DNA of 64,000 nt, from assembly GCA_019188255.1 (NCBI GenBank), contig JAETXT010000011.1, forward strand, positions 868,001 to 932,000, in the 5' to 3' direction. A program made the position numbers and the translations under genes. The stretch comes from Verticillium longisporum. Its lineage: Eukaryota; Ascomycota; Sordariomycetes; Glomerellales; Plectosphaerellaceae. The notes beneath the pieces are model-generated. The model made no database searches. It was not told the origin of the DNA and worked only from the letters and a program-made list of their open reading frames with translations. Every line of letters begins with the position of its first letter. The first letter of the stretch is position 1. Positions 12,641 through 22,799 of the stretch are shown here, in pieces.

Positions 12641-13700
12641 CCCCGAGCCCGCGTCATGCCTCCAGATTACTGCTGCTCTGCCGTCTGCCAGTCAGAGCCG
12701 TCACTTCACAAGCTGAACGTTTGATAATCCCGCGGCCCCAACAGACCGTCATCTCGCTCTCCATCTCCGACGGCCATTGCTGTATCCGATCGTTGGACGC
12801 GGGCGCGGCTGTCGACCCTGCACGTTTGGCGCAAGCGGATCATGACCTGCAGATGGGCTCTTGCTTGCCTTCGCCCGTGCCTTGCCTTTGCGTGGGCTCC
12901 AGCGCACCGTGCCGTGCCTACATGATGCATCACGGGTGGCTCGGCCGGACGACAATGGGCATGGTGAGGCGTCCTGTCTTGGGCTGTGGAGATGATCGTT
13001 TGAAACAGGATAGCGCGTCGTGGCCATGCTGAAGACGCCTCGAGGATACATCGTGACTGGATATTGTCATGTGCAGCCTGCGTCTCTCTGTACGGCAGCA
13101 CAGCTGCTTCAACAGGCCGCGGCGGCTTCAACATACGCCATGGGAACCCCGCGTAACAGGAGTCATCGTCCAGCAGAGACGCCCGAGCCCCCTGACTCGG
13201 TCCGGCCTCGCGTTTGGATCCGCGTAGAAGCTTGGACGGGGTAACATGCTGCGCCAAATCCAGAAAGGAGGAGAGACCAGAATTGTTCACTGCCGCTCGG
13301 CGGGGGGTCCCATTGTGCGTGAAAGAGGTTGGACGATGGCTGGCTAGACAGGATGGCTTCAGTTGACGAGAACCTGTCGATGCCATATTGCCAGGTTGTT
13401 AGCTACTGAACCCCTGCTAGTGGCGGAAGACCAGTGGAGGGGTGAGTGCGTGAGAACCTGGCTTGGGCCGCTGATTGGCCTCTGCCTGCGGTGCAGCCAA
13501 GTTCACAGTCTTGTGGAGGCTCGAGTCCAGGCCGAGCGAAGGAGTCTGGTGCCATTTCGTGATTGGCTTATAATCAGTACATTCAATGGCTTATTGTCCA
13601 ATGGGGGTGCCTTTTTGCGAGTCCATGATCCTGAGTGAGACGGTGGCCCTTGTGTGCCAGGCATCATGGCGCCAGAAGTGGGAGCATCGAGCAGAGAGAG

Positions 13701-13757
13701 GGGTCTCCTTCGTAGGATAGGGTCTCCTTCGGAGGATAGGGTCTCCTTCGGAGGATA
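13701..13757. repeat. 19-bp tandem repeat, 3 copies
   Basis: Three copies of GGGTCTCCTTCGGAGGATA, the first with one substitution. Each unit contains the self-complementary core CTCCTTCGGAG, so each can form a small hairpin. Confidence 0.93.
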
Positions 13758-15090
13758 CTATGGGGTATGACTGCAGAACATGCCCACGAGAGGTCGACAA
13801 GCCTCGAGGGTCGACGAACCCGATCGTGAAGCGGCTTCGTCCCGTCAAGGACCGAGCGGAAGCTAGCCAAGTCAAATCATCCTAGGAGGCCCGGCCGACC
13901 GATCGGTCCTCTTTTCGATATGGCTCAATCAACCAGCTGTCCAATAATCTTTGAGAGGTCCTGTATCTCTGCGTGAGGGACGGCCCAGAGGGACGGCCCA
14001 GCTCAGGGGTCGAGGGGCAGAAGGGGGTACGGAGGGTCTCAATGGAAGGTGTCAGATTGCCAGTTTGAGGCAGCATCCTGATGCAGTAGTACGGTGCACA
14101 TGTCGTTGATTGTTTTGTGGTCAATAGTTGTTCCTGGCTTGAGGCTGTAAGCCCGAGAACCGGCCTGTTGGTACGCGTTCAAGGCGTCCCATGCTGTTGG
14201 TTGCTCACGCCAGGGTTCGTTGCTCTTCAGCTCCATGTTCCATGCCAGCGTAGCAGCCCGGGTAATTGTTGCGCACCACCTGACCTGTCAGCAAGTCCCG
14301 AGCAGAGCCAGAGCAGGGCGACGGATCGTCGATGGAACGTGTCATTCTGTTTGGACGTTTTACGATTGCGCAGCGGCGGCAACGCAGCATGGTTTCAAAG
14401 ATGGCTATATTGTTGAAAAAGGCTGGGAGACCACGGGCCCTTGCGCGCTCTGTGGCTGGTACTGACAGCCCGGACAAGTCTTGCCGACCGCCTTGTGACT
14501 TGATCGCGGCCATCACGAGACGACAGGAAGCCAGGGGGTTCGGATCACATGAGCATCTTGACCGCTCTCGAGAAGCCGGATGGAAAAAGAACATGGAAGG
14601 TCCGAAAGTCGCTCAGGGTGACATGACGGTGTGCCAACCGTAGGAGACGACCCGGAGGAGGCTCTCGTTTTGGGGCTTTCGTGATCCACCCGCCAGGACC
14701 AAGCCGACCATTGCGCGGTTGTCGATCCTCTAGGCGGCGCCAAGCAGCAGGGCCATCGGCTGGCGTTGTGCGTTGCTCGTTGCTGTCGGGACCCTTCCTT
14801 GCCTTCCAAGCCTTCTCGTCCTTTCGCGAAGACTGGACGAGACCGATAGGGCGAAACGAAGCGATTCGTATTCCAGGCAAATGGGGTACCGGATGTACGG
14901 GAACCTAGCATGGGGACAACCAACCCCTCGTACCCGGATGCAGGTCTGCTGGCCTGCCCTCGCCACAGGGTATTCGCAGGCAGGTCTCAGTCGATCGTAC
15001 CGGGTCATCGGCCCACAGGAAGAGGCCCTGCAGTGCCAGGTGGCAGGCAAATGCAGGAGCACATGCTTTGACGCAGGTCAACGGACGCTG

Positions 15091-15168
15091 TCGAAGGCCA
15101 AGTCGAAGGCCAAGTCGAAGGCGAAGTCGAAGGCCAAGTCGAAGGCGAAGTCGAAGGCCAAGTCGAAA
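15091..15168. repeat. 12-bp minisatellite, about 6.5 copies
   Basis: Copies of TCGAAGGCCAAG, some with GCG in place of GCC. The unit is a multiple of three, so frames across it read as Ser-Lys-Ala-Lys or its antisense. No gene context supports translation. Confidence 0.93.
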
Positions 15169-15904
15169 AGGCAAAGTGCGCAGAAGGAGAATGGATGATG
15201 GGCGATCGCAGAATGCTGATGCTTTGCTTGCTTGGGACCGGAGACGACCGAAAGTCCACAGGTGCCAAAAAAAGAACGAGCCGGGCTGGGGCGCCACACC
15301 CGTGGCAAAGACTGGCGTGAGGCGCAGCAGGGAACGCCAATGCGGAGGGGCATCCCCTGCCGCCATGCACCTGCCGCCATGCACCTTGGGGTGGCTTGCG
15401 TGGCATTGCTGCTGGCATTGATGCGGCATTGATGCGACAGCGCCTCTCTGCACTCTACCATGTACCTACTTTACCTTGCTAGCTAAGGTACTCAAGCTGC
15501 CTAGACTGCTGTTGTCGGATGCCTCCCACATCTCTGATGCTGTCACCATCTGCATCGCTGCCAACTTTTGCAGAGACTGATCGTCCCGGCAATTTGGATG
15601 GCCGCCTCCACAGTTCCACGGTGCGTCCGGATGGTCATGATCCCTGGACAGCTGAGTGAGGGTGTCGTTTTATGCCGCCGGTACGTGTCTTGACGTGTTT
15701 AGCTGGTGATGGCTTTCTGGGTGGATGGCTGTCTTTCGTCTGCAGACACGAATCCAGGCCAAGGGCGATTCTGCCTTGAACCATATCACATGATACGGAA
15801 ACCTGACTTCCATGCGGTTGCGATATTCATGTCTAATGTTTTACTACCTTATTTGAGCTTACCTCTCAAGCACACGACCTTTGAACTAAGCTACCAGGGC
15901 TGCC

Positions 15905-15939
15905 AGGTACCTTAGGTACCTTAGGTACCTTGGGTAGCT
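15905..15939. repeat. GGTACCTTA tandem motif
   Basis: Short tandem of about 10 bp containing GGTACC, related to the TACCTAGGTA motif that recurs in other intergenic regions of this window. Confidence 0.8.
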
Positions 15940-16412
15940 GAGCACTGTAGCGGAATGCAGGTTCATGGGTGACTGACCTTGCCGTTGAGACTGCGAGTTT
16001 GTTGAGACACCCGAAAGCGAGAACCTGGCCGTACATCGTATAGACAGACCATGGCATCCACTGCCACAGATTAAACCATTTCGCTTTTGATGCGACTGCG
16101 ACGCTTGCTCGGATTCGCACTCCATGTCAACAGTGCATCGCCTCGCATCGGGAAACCCCACACGTGATTGCACTGGAAGGCTGCCAGCTGTCTGCCACTC
16201 TGCCACTCTGCCACTCGTTCCTAGGCTTCCCCTAAGCGCCAGCCTGCCGACGTCATCCGACAAGATGCTCCTTCACGAGCTTCCTTCCCCTCAGGCTTCC
16301 GACCTTCCCCCATCCCCAGGCCATTGATGTAGAGAATACGCATCGATACCATCAAAGCCCGACCTTACAACGCCTCCGAGGCTTCCTGTTTCTCCGTGGT
16401 GCTGCCATCATC

Positions 16413-19400
16413 ATGTCCGAGCCAGCACCAGCACCAGCACCAGCAGCTGCTGCGGTGCCGTCGAAACCACCACCGACGACAACGAGCTCCAAGCAGCAGC
16501 ACCAGCAGCACCAGCCCAGTCCAGCCATCCCCGTCGGCCTCAACGAAGCTGGACTCGACTCGCCCACATTTCGCGCCACGGCCGCTCACTTCTCCGACCA
16601 GGTGGAGGCCATTGAACGATGGCTTGACGACTACACAAAAGCATCCTCCAAGGTGGCACGCGAGATCCTCGCCCTCGAAGACAACATCAACCTCTGCCTC
16701 GCCAAGAGCTTCCCGCCCGCCGCCGCCGTCGACGGCGTCATCGACAACGACTACACGCTGCTCGCCCTGCGACGCTCGAGCGATGGCATCCGCGCCTGGT
16801 GGCCCCAAGTCATCTTGACCATGCGCAGGATGGACGGCATCAACGTCGACCCCATCCGCGCCTTCCTGACAGGCGAGCTGCGGTCCTTCAAGGAGACGCG
16901 CCGCGCCCTCGACAGCGCCCAGCGACAGTTTGACCAGATGCTCGCGCGCTACGTCGCCCAGCCCAAGACCAAGGAGCCCTCGTCGCTGCGCGAGGACGCC
17001 TTTGCCGTGTACGAGGCCCGCAAGATCTACCTCGCCGCCTCGATGGACTTTTGCCAGATGGCGCCCCACCTGCGCTTCTCCCTCGACAAGCTGCTCGTGC
17101 GCGTGAGCGCCGACATGTGGAAGGAGCTGACGCGCGCCCACGAGTCGGTCATGGACGTCATGCGCTGGGGCACCGAGATGGACCGCATCCGCGGCTGGTC
17201 CAGGGAGATGGACGCCACCGAGTCCGTCTTCCGCCGCGAGCTCATGCGCCTCCGCAGGGACATCAGCCACGCCGCCAAGGAGGCCACCAAGCCGTCGCGC
17301 GAGCTCGACGACTACAGCGCCTCGACCGTGCCCTACCTCGGCAGCCGCGGGCCCGTCAGCGTCCAGACCCAGGACCGGGCCGCCGTCATCTCCGAGAAGC
17401 AGGGCTGGCTCTTCCTGCGCAGCGTTTACGGCAAGCCCGCCCGCACCACCTGGGTGCGCCGCTGGTACTACTGCCGCGACGGCATCTTCGGCTGGCTCAT
17501 CCAGGGCCCCCAGGGCGTCCTCCAGGGCGACGAGATTGGCGTCCTCCTGTGCAGCGCCAAGCCGGCCGTGGCCGAGGACCGCCGCTTCTGCTTCGAGATC
17601 AAGACCAAGAGCCAGACCATGGTCCTGCAGGCCGAGACCCAGGCCGAGCTCACCGAGTGGCTCGAGGTGTTCGACGTGGCCAAGAGGAAGGCCTTTGACG
17701 CGAGCATGGGCCGTGACAGCACGCCTCTGCCCTCTGGCCTCGACCCGGCCTTTCACATCACGCCGCCGCCCGTTCCCGAATTCTCGGCCAAGTCCCTCGA
17801 CGCCCAGCTCGCCGGCGACGAACTGCCCGCTGCCGCCCTCGACAGGGCAGGCACCCTGCCCGTGCCCGGGCCCGACGGAACCCTGACGAGCCGCGCCAGC
17901 TTTGACGTCAACGCCGCTGGCGGGTCGCGCCGCTCCATCACGGCCCTGGGCCGCGATCTGGGCCGCGAGATGATGATCCGCGAAGAGGGCGAGTCGAGCC
18001 GGGAACATGCGGCAAGGCTCATCCAGAAGCTTGATCTCCACCGCAAGGGCACCTTTGGCAGCGAGCTCGACGCGCGTGGGCACGGAGCTGGCGCGCAGGG
18101 CGGCGGCGGTGGCGGCGGTGGTGGCGGCGGTGGCATCGCGAGCCTCATTTCTGCCAGCCACGGCTTGCTGCCGGGGCATCCCGCGTCCATCATGGCACCC
18201 GTCTCCGGAAAACCTGCACAGAGCCCCACGTTTGCCCCTCGGGAGCTCCTCCAGGGCCGCCTGGCGCCCGCTACGCTGGCCAAGGCGCCGGTGCTGACGG
18301 CTCTCAGTCGCACGGCCGTTGTCGTCACGGGCGACAAGGGCCTCGCGCTGGATGCGGCCAGTCATCTGCCGGCCGCCGTCATGGCAAACTACTGGGGCAG
18401 CAATCCTTGGGGCACGGTCTACGGCACGGGCCACGGCAGCCCCAGGACGCCCGGGCAGATGGACGAGAACCCATTCGGCCTCGTGGTCACCGAGGTCGGC
18501 AAGGCCGGCGAGGAAAAGCCAGCGCCTCCGGTCGGCGCACATCGGAAGACTGTCAGCGTCGACACGACGAGGGACGTGCAAAAGACAGCCCGGCCTAGAC
18601 AGCAGGTCGAGACGTTCCCGCCGGGCTACCCGCAGGATCTGCGCGCGCAGCACCCCCAGTTTCGACTCCTCTTCCCCGCCGTGCCGCTCGACGAGAAGCT
18701 CGTGCTCGTCTTCAGCGCGGCGTGGACCAGCTCGACGGGCAAGGAAGACACGGCGCCGCAGGGCGAGGGCATTGCGGGCAACGGACGCATCTTTGTCACG
18801 TCGGACAATTTGTACTTTTACGGCGAGCAGCTCGGTCTCGTTATCGCATACACCATGAGCCTCGACATGATCACAGAAGTGACGGCGGCACCAGGCAAGG
18901 AGTGCGACTACATTTACCTCCACCTCGGCGACGAGTCCAACGACACTGGCTATTCACGCATCACGATCAAGATCTTCTTGGAGAACCTTGTCCTGCTCCA
19001 CGCACGTCTCAACCTCCTCGTGGACGACCTCCAAGCCGAAGAGCCCATGGCGCTGCAAGAGCTCGTCACGGCGCTCATCGGACTCGAGCACGACACGACG
19101 CAACGGCGGCCCAGCGTCGACAGCTGGGAGGAGATCTCGTCCAGCACACCGTACGACGACGGCACGACGGCGGGGCGGCCGGCGCGGCGCGGCAGCCACG
19201 CGCCGGTGCCACGGCTCCACGTCAGCCACGTCAGCCATGTCAGCCACGCGCACCTGCGGCCGGCGCCCAAGTTCCAGATGCCGACGCACGCGGTCGTGTT
19301 CGAGCCGGACGACATGCAGCACAAGGTGGCGGAGCGGCACTTTGAGCTCAGCGCCAAGGCGTGCTTCCACGTGCTCTTTGGCGACAAGAGCTTCGTGTTC

Positions 19401-20903
19401 CCCAAGCTCTACTTTGAGCGGCGGGCGCAGCGGATCGCGCAGGGCCCGTGGGCGCTGGGCGACCAGGGGCGGCTGCGGCGCGACTTTACGTTCAAGGTCG
19501 ACTACGCCGACATGCTGGGACGGTCGCGGTCGGCCGACGTCGTCGACCACCAGGTCATTGACGTGTTCCAGGACCACGTCACGTACGTCGTCACGCACGT
19601 CAAGACGGCGTGGCACCTGCCGCACTCGCAGCACCTCAAGCTCGTCGTCAAGATTGTCATTACGCACGTGGCCAAGTCCAAGTGCAAGCTGGCGGTGTAC
19701 ACGCGCGTCGACTGGTCCAAGACGCCGGCCTTCTCGAAGCGGCTCGTCGGGCGGCAGGCGCTCGACGACGCCGACGGCGACGCCGAGGACCTCGCCGAGG
19801 TGGCGACGGACCAGGTGCGCAAGCTGGGGTCGCACAGCCGCACGAAGCGGGCGATCCAGGTGTACGGCCACATCGGGCAGCAGACGCAGGTCGTCGTCTT
19901 CTCGCCGGCGGAGAAGGACGCGGCCGCTGCCGGGGGCGGCGGCGGCGGCGGCGCGCGCAGGCAGGTCATCAAGCAGCGCACGCTGACGGCCATGCTGCTC
20001 GAGACGGTGCGGTCGTTTGGCGAGAGCGCCGTGACGTCGGTCATCATGTGGGCGATTGCCGGCGTGCGCACCGTCTTCTCGGTCGTCACGGCGCACCGGC
20101 TGCTGCTGCTGCTGCTGGGGCTCAGCGCGCTGACCAACGTCATCTGGGCGTCCAAGGAGAACTCGGGCTGGTGGTCGGAGCGGCGGGCGGTGCGGTTCAT
20201 GAAGAATGTGGGCGTCGGGCCCAACGTCGTCATGAGCAAGGCCATCTACATGGCGGACCTCGGCGAGGCGTCGGGGGCGGCACGGAACGGTAGCTCGCCG
20301 GAGAGTGCTTGGTATGTTTTTTTTCCCTCCTATTTCTTTTCTCCTATTTTTCCCCCTTCTCTTTTTCTCCTGCTTGTTTCTTTTTTTTTTTTTGGAGCAG
20401 GAGGAGGAGGGAGACTTCTCATGCTAGGCAAATTCGCTGCTAACAAGGACAGCTTCTCGGCGTTCCAGCGCGTGACCAACGCGACGGACCTCGACGCGCC
20501 GTTCGAGGGCGCCGGGTCGACGCTGACGTCGGCGTCGAGCCGGGCGACGGCGCGGCGCATCCGGCGCACGCGGCAGCGGCTGGGGTCGTACCGGCACGAG
20601 CTGCTCGTGGCGATGCGCGTCGTCAACAGCATCGAGCGCGAGATGGTGCAGTCCGAGTGGGAGAACTGGCTGGCGGACGAGACGACGCGGTGCGACCAGC
20701 TGCGGACGGTGCTCGCCGAGGAGGCGGTCAGGACGAAGCGCGGGGGCGAGACGAAGCGCGGGGGCGAGCAAAAGGTGCTGCCGCCGGTGGAGGGCGAGGC
20801 GCGCCAGGCGACGCTGCGCGCGTGGCACGATGCGTACTGCGGCAGCTGCCGGGTCGAGCAGCGGGCGCTCGCGCAGGGGCGTGATCCTGTGACGGGGCTG
20901 TAG
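16413..20903 (+). CDS. BAR-PH-GRAM-VASt membrane-contact protein (Sip3/Lam1/Lam3 type)
   Basis: Predicted ER-anchored lipid-transfer protein at ER-plasma membrane contacts, related to yeast Sip3/Lam3 and Ysp1/Lam1 (family knowledge). Domains in order: an N-terminal BAR-like helical region (about 48-300); a PH domain (about 327-430, starting EKQGWLFLRSVYG and with a conserved ELTEWLEVFDVAKR end); a Gly-rich linker with a poly-Gly run near 570; a GRAM domain (about 741-870); a VASt/StART-like domain (about 951-1141, including HFELSAKACFHVLFGDKSF); and one membrane span around 1225-1250 (HRLLLLLLGLSALTNVIWA). Two exons: 16413-20311 and 20453-20903. The intron is 141 bp, GTATGT donor, GCTAAC branch point, and splicing joins TG to CTTC as Cys-Phe, giving about 1448 residues. 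It is stop-free and a multiple of three, so the frame also reads through unspliced (1496 residues). Large antisense frames here are shadows of the GC-rich codons. Confidence 0.9.
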   Translation: MSEPAPAPAPAAAAVPSKPPPTTTSSKQQHQQHQPSPAIPVGLNEAGLDSPTFRATAAHFSDQVEAIERWLDDYTKASSKVAREILALEDNINLCLAKSFPPAAAVDGVIDNDYTLLALRRSSDGIRAWWPQVILTMRRMDGINVDPIRAFLTGELRSFKETRRALDSAQRQFDQMLARYVAQPKTKEPSSLREDAFAVYEARKIYLAASMDFCQMAPHLRFSLDKLLVRVSADMWKELTRAHESVMDVMRWGTEMDRIRGWSREMDATESVFRRELMRLRRDISHAAKEATKPSRELDDYSASTVPYLGSRGPVSVQTQDRAAVISEKQGWLFLRSVYGKPARTTWVRRWYYCRDGIFGWLIQGPQGVLQGDEIGVLLCSAKPAVAEDRRFCFEIKTKSQTMVLQAETQAELTEWLEVFDVAKRKAFDASMGRDSTPLPSGLDPAFHITPPPVPEFSAKSLDAQLAGDELPAAALDRAGTLPVPGPDGTLTSRASFDVNAAGGSRRSITALGRDLGREMMIREEGESSREHAARLIQKLDLHRKGTFGSELDARGHGAGAQGGGGGGGGGGGGIASLISASHGLLPGHPASIMAPVSGKPAQSPTFAPRELLQGRLAPATLAKAPVLTALSRTAVVVTGDKGLALDAASHLPAAVMANYWGSNPWGTVYGTGHGSPRTPGQMDENPFGLVVTEVGKAGEEKPAPPVGAHRKTVSVDTTRDVQKTARPRQQVETFPPGYPQDLRAQHPQFRLLFPAVPLDEKLVLVFSAAWTSSTGKEDTAPQGEGIAGNGRIFVTSDNLYFYGEQLGLVIAYTMSLDMITEVTAAPGKECDYIYLHLGDESNDTGYSRITIKIFLENLVLLHARLNLLVDDLQAEEPMALQELVTALIGLEHDTTQRRPSVDSWEEISSSTPYDDGTTAGRPARRGSHAPVPRLHVSHVSHVSHAHLRPAPKFQMPTHAVVFEPDDMQHKVAERHFELSAKACFHVLFGDKSFVFPKLYFERRAQRIAQGPWALGDQGRLRRDFTFKVDYADMLGRSRSADVVDHQVIDVFQDHVTYVVTHVKTAWHLPHSQHLKLVVKIVITHVAKSKCKLAVYTRVDWSKTPAFSKRLVGRQALDDADGDAEDLAEVATDQVRKLGSHSRTKRAIQVYGHIGQQTQVVVFSPAEKDAAAAGGGGGGGARRQVIKQRTLTAMLLETVRSFGESAVTSVIMWAIAGVRTVFSVVTAHRLLLLLLGLSALTNVIWASKENSGWWSERRAVRFMKNVGVGPNVVMSKAIYMADLGEASGAARNGSSPESAWYVFFPSYFFSPIFPPSLFLLLVSFFFFGAGGGGRLLMLGKFAANKDSFSAFQRVTNATDLDAPFEGAGSTLTSASSRATARRIRRTRQRLGSYRHELLVAMRVVNSIEREMVQSEWENWLADETTRCDQLRTVLAEEAVRTKRGGETKRGGEQKVLPPVEGEARQATLRAWHDAYCGSCRVEQRALAQGRDPVTGL

Positions 20904-21662
20904 CGGGTGCCTGGTGGATGGCGACTGGTGGTCATGGCGATGGTGTTGCATTCGGGACCTCAGGTGGTGATTGGTGTTGTGTGTCCATCATGGGCAGTGA
21001 GCGGGTGGCCGTGGTATGGCGATACCCAGAGCATAAGCAGCAAGCGTGTAGAGTTCCCATGCACTGATTTTCTGTTCCTTTCTCCATCCCAACTCGTCCC
21101 CTGTGCCAAGCGACATTTTCCCCTTCGGAGCGAGAATGACCTCAGGTAAAGGAGCGAGAATGACCTCAGATACGCGGGATGGACTGGGCGCTCCAGCCAT
21201 GGCAGAACTCAGCGTCCGGGCCAGCTGTATATCGCTTGATCGCACTGTATCCGACCAGAATGCTTCAAGCAGGTCGGTCGAGCCGGTTCCTTGGCCCCAA
21301 GCACCTGAGACCGTTGTCGCTCCAGTCGCTCCGAAAGGGAGAGGCGTGATGATGGTGGCCGAGACAGGCAGCCAGGAAGGCAGCCAGGAAGGCAGCCAGG
21401 GGGTTCACTGCAATTCGTGGCGATCTCGCTGGGGTAGATGGGCTTGGCTGGCGGACGGTGGGGGGCTTGTTCTTGTGGATGAAAACCGGTATTTGTCGCG
21501 TGTTGGCTGTCGGATTTGCTGTCGGATTTGCTGTCTGGGGGTCGAGAGAGGCGTGTGCGTGAAGAAGTGTGGGATTGAGGGTGGGGGAAGAGTTGGGAAC
21601 CGAGTGGCTCCCGTGCTCGTGAGACCTGGCTTCGGGGCCTCGTGCCTGGAGACTCTGGCTAC

Positions 21663-21840
21663 AGCGTCTCAGCGTCTCAGCGTCTCAGCGTCTCAGCGTC
21701 TCAGCGTCTCAGCGTCTCAGCGTCTCAGCGTCTCAGCGTCTCAGCGTCTCAGCGTCTCAGCGTCTCAGCGTCTCAGCGTCTCAGCGTCTCAGCGTCTCAG
21801 CGTCTCAGCGTCTCAGCGTCTCAGCGTCTCAGCGTCTCAG
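21663..21840. repeat. 8-bp minisatellite AGCGTCTC, about 22 copies
   Basis: An almost perfect array of about 22 copies of AGCGTCTC, followed by degenerate CTTCTACAGCGTCTAC copies to about 21870. The unit is not a multiple of three but three units make 24 bp, so all frames stay open across it and give false ORFs. Confidence 0.97.
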
Positions 21841-22136
21841 CTTCTACAGCGTCTACAGCGTCTGCCTCCGACCCAGGTGCCTTGCCTACCTGGTAAGAAG
21901 TAAGCCTGGTAGTGTATGGTACCGACCCCGCACTGCCAGCGGTGACGTCGAACCGTCCAGGGTCTCACACCCCGCCCCAGGTGTCACGCTGTCGGCAGTG
22001 GCATGGGCCGTCACTTGCTTCTGACGTCAAAGGTGACCAGGCTCGCGCTGGCGTCTCTGGGTTTTGTTCTGGAGGGAAAGCTCCGCCGTCTCCGGCGTGT
22101 ACAGGAACCTACCAGGCTTGCCAAGTGCCTACCTAC

Positions 22137-22225
22137 AAGTGGGTAGTACTGGTAGTAGGTAGTATTGGTAGTAGGTAGTACTGGTAGTAGGTACCGACCT
22201 TACCTAGGTACCTAGGTACCTAGGT
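22137..22225. repeat. GTAGTACTG and CCTAGGTA tandem tracts
   Basis: About three copies of an 18-bp GGTAGTACTGGTAGTAG unit (one with ATT), followed by three copies of the 8-bp palindromic ACCTAGGT motif. The same motif recurs at other intergenic sites in the window. Confidence 0.88.
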
Positions 22226-22734
22226 GGGGAAGCAGTTGACAGCGGCCCAGAAGGAAAGGGCACGACACACGACAGCCTTAGGTAAGGCTCCTTCCTTCCT
22301 GCCTTCTCTCTCCACGCCATAAACGACTAGGCCTCCATCCGTCGTTCCCGATTGTCACGAACATCTTCACCAGTATTTCTAACCCTCCGCGTTCCGCCAT
22401 TCCGCCTGTCCCGGGCAATCGTCCTCATCATCCTTTCATCGTTTGTCGTCCTCGTCTTCTCGTCCTCTCGTCCTGCTTTGGCGTATGCGAACCCCAATCT
22501 ACTGCACGACCCGCAAACGAGCCATACAAACCCGAACGATACGACGCAGAAGCACCCGACACGGACACGCCACCGTGTTCGGCAGCCTCCCATTCCTCCC
22601 ATCATCACCCCACCACGCCGACAGCACATTGACATTCATGCGCTCGGACACTTCGGCGCCCACGCACGACAACGGCAGCCACGGGGTGTCCCGACCCCGA
22701 GCCCACACCTAACCGCCTTTCCACCTCACACCAG

Positions 22735-22770
22735 AACCACAACCACAACCACAACCACAACCACAACCAC
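22735..22770. repeat. AACCAC hexamer tract in a 5' leader
   Basis: Six perfect copies of AACCAC, 30 bp upstream of the DUF3074 start codon and so probably within its 5' UTR. Confidence 0.9.
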
Positions 22771-22799
22771 AGCACAGCCTGTGGCAGAACACCCCCATC

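Larger units (their letters stand above)
10224..16412. other. Six-kilobase gene-free, repeat-rich intergenic region
   Basis: The left end (10.23-10.6 kb) is CT-rich in the direction of the minus-strand gene and fits its promoter, with a GT microsatellite at about 10387-10403. The rest holds several minisatellites (listed separately) plus smaller repeats: a roughly 14-bp GCGAAAGGTGGCC unit at 11165-11210, CCTGTG hexamers at 11275-11300, a CACAGAGGGCTCACCCTG duplication at 11383-11423, and a 16-bp CCAGGTCACTCATCCA duplication at 11753-11785. Open frames of 196-352 codons here are made largely of repeats or lie antisense to each other. I see no gene. The last few hundred bases probably form the Sip3/Lam promoter. 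Confidence 0.55.
20904..22799. other. Intergenic region with minisatellite and uORF-bearing leader
   Basis: No supported gene. It holds the 3' flank of the Sip3/Lam gene, a three-copy GGCAGCCAGGAA duplication at 21366-21400, the 8-bp minisatellite and the TAGGTACC-type repeats listed separately, and the probable 5' leader of the DUF3074 gene from about 22.3 kb. A 154-codon frame in that leader (22352-22816) overlaps the downstream ATG. Confidence 0.5.

Noticed and set aside
14773..15198. A plus-strand frame ending in Ser-Lys-Ala-Lys repeats, at first glance a histone H1-like tail
   Set aside because: Only the 12-bp minisatellite gives this composition. There is no globular domain and no supporting gene structure.
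16365..18923. An 852-codon frame on the minus strand across the first half of the Sip3/Lam gene
   Set aside because: It is antisense to a coding region with clear BAR and PH domains. GC-rich third positions leave the opposite frame open. Its translation is low-complexity Gly/Ala/Val/Leu without a domain.
18954..20096. A 380-codon minus-strand frame opposite the GRAM-VASt region
   Set aside because: Antisense shadow with Arg/Asp/Val-rich composition and no domain.
21663..21870. The regular short repeat array as a possible CRISPR
   Set aside because: There are no spacers and the genome is eukaryotic. It is a simple tandem repeat.
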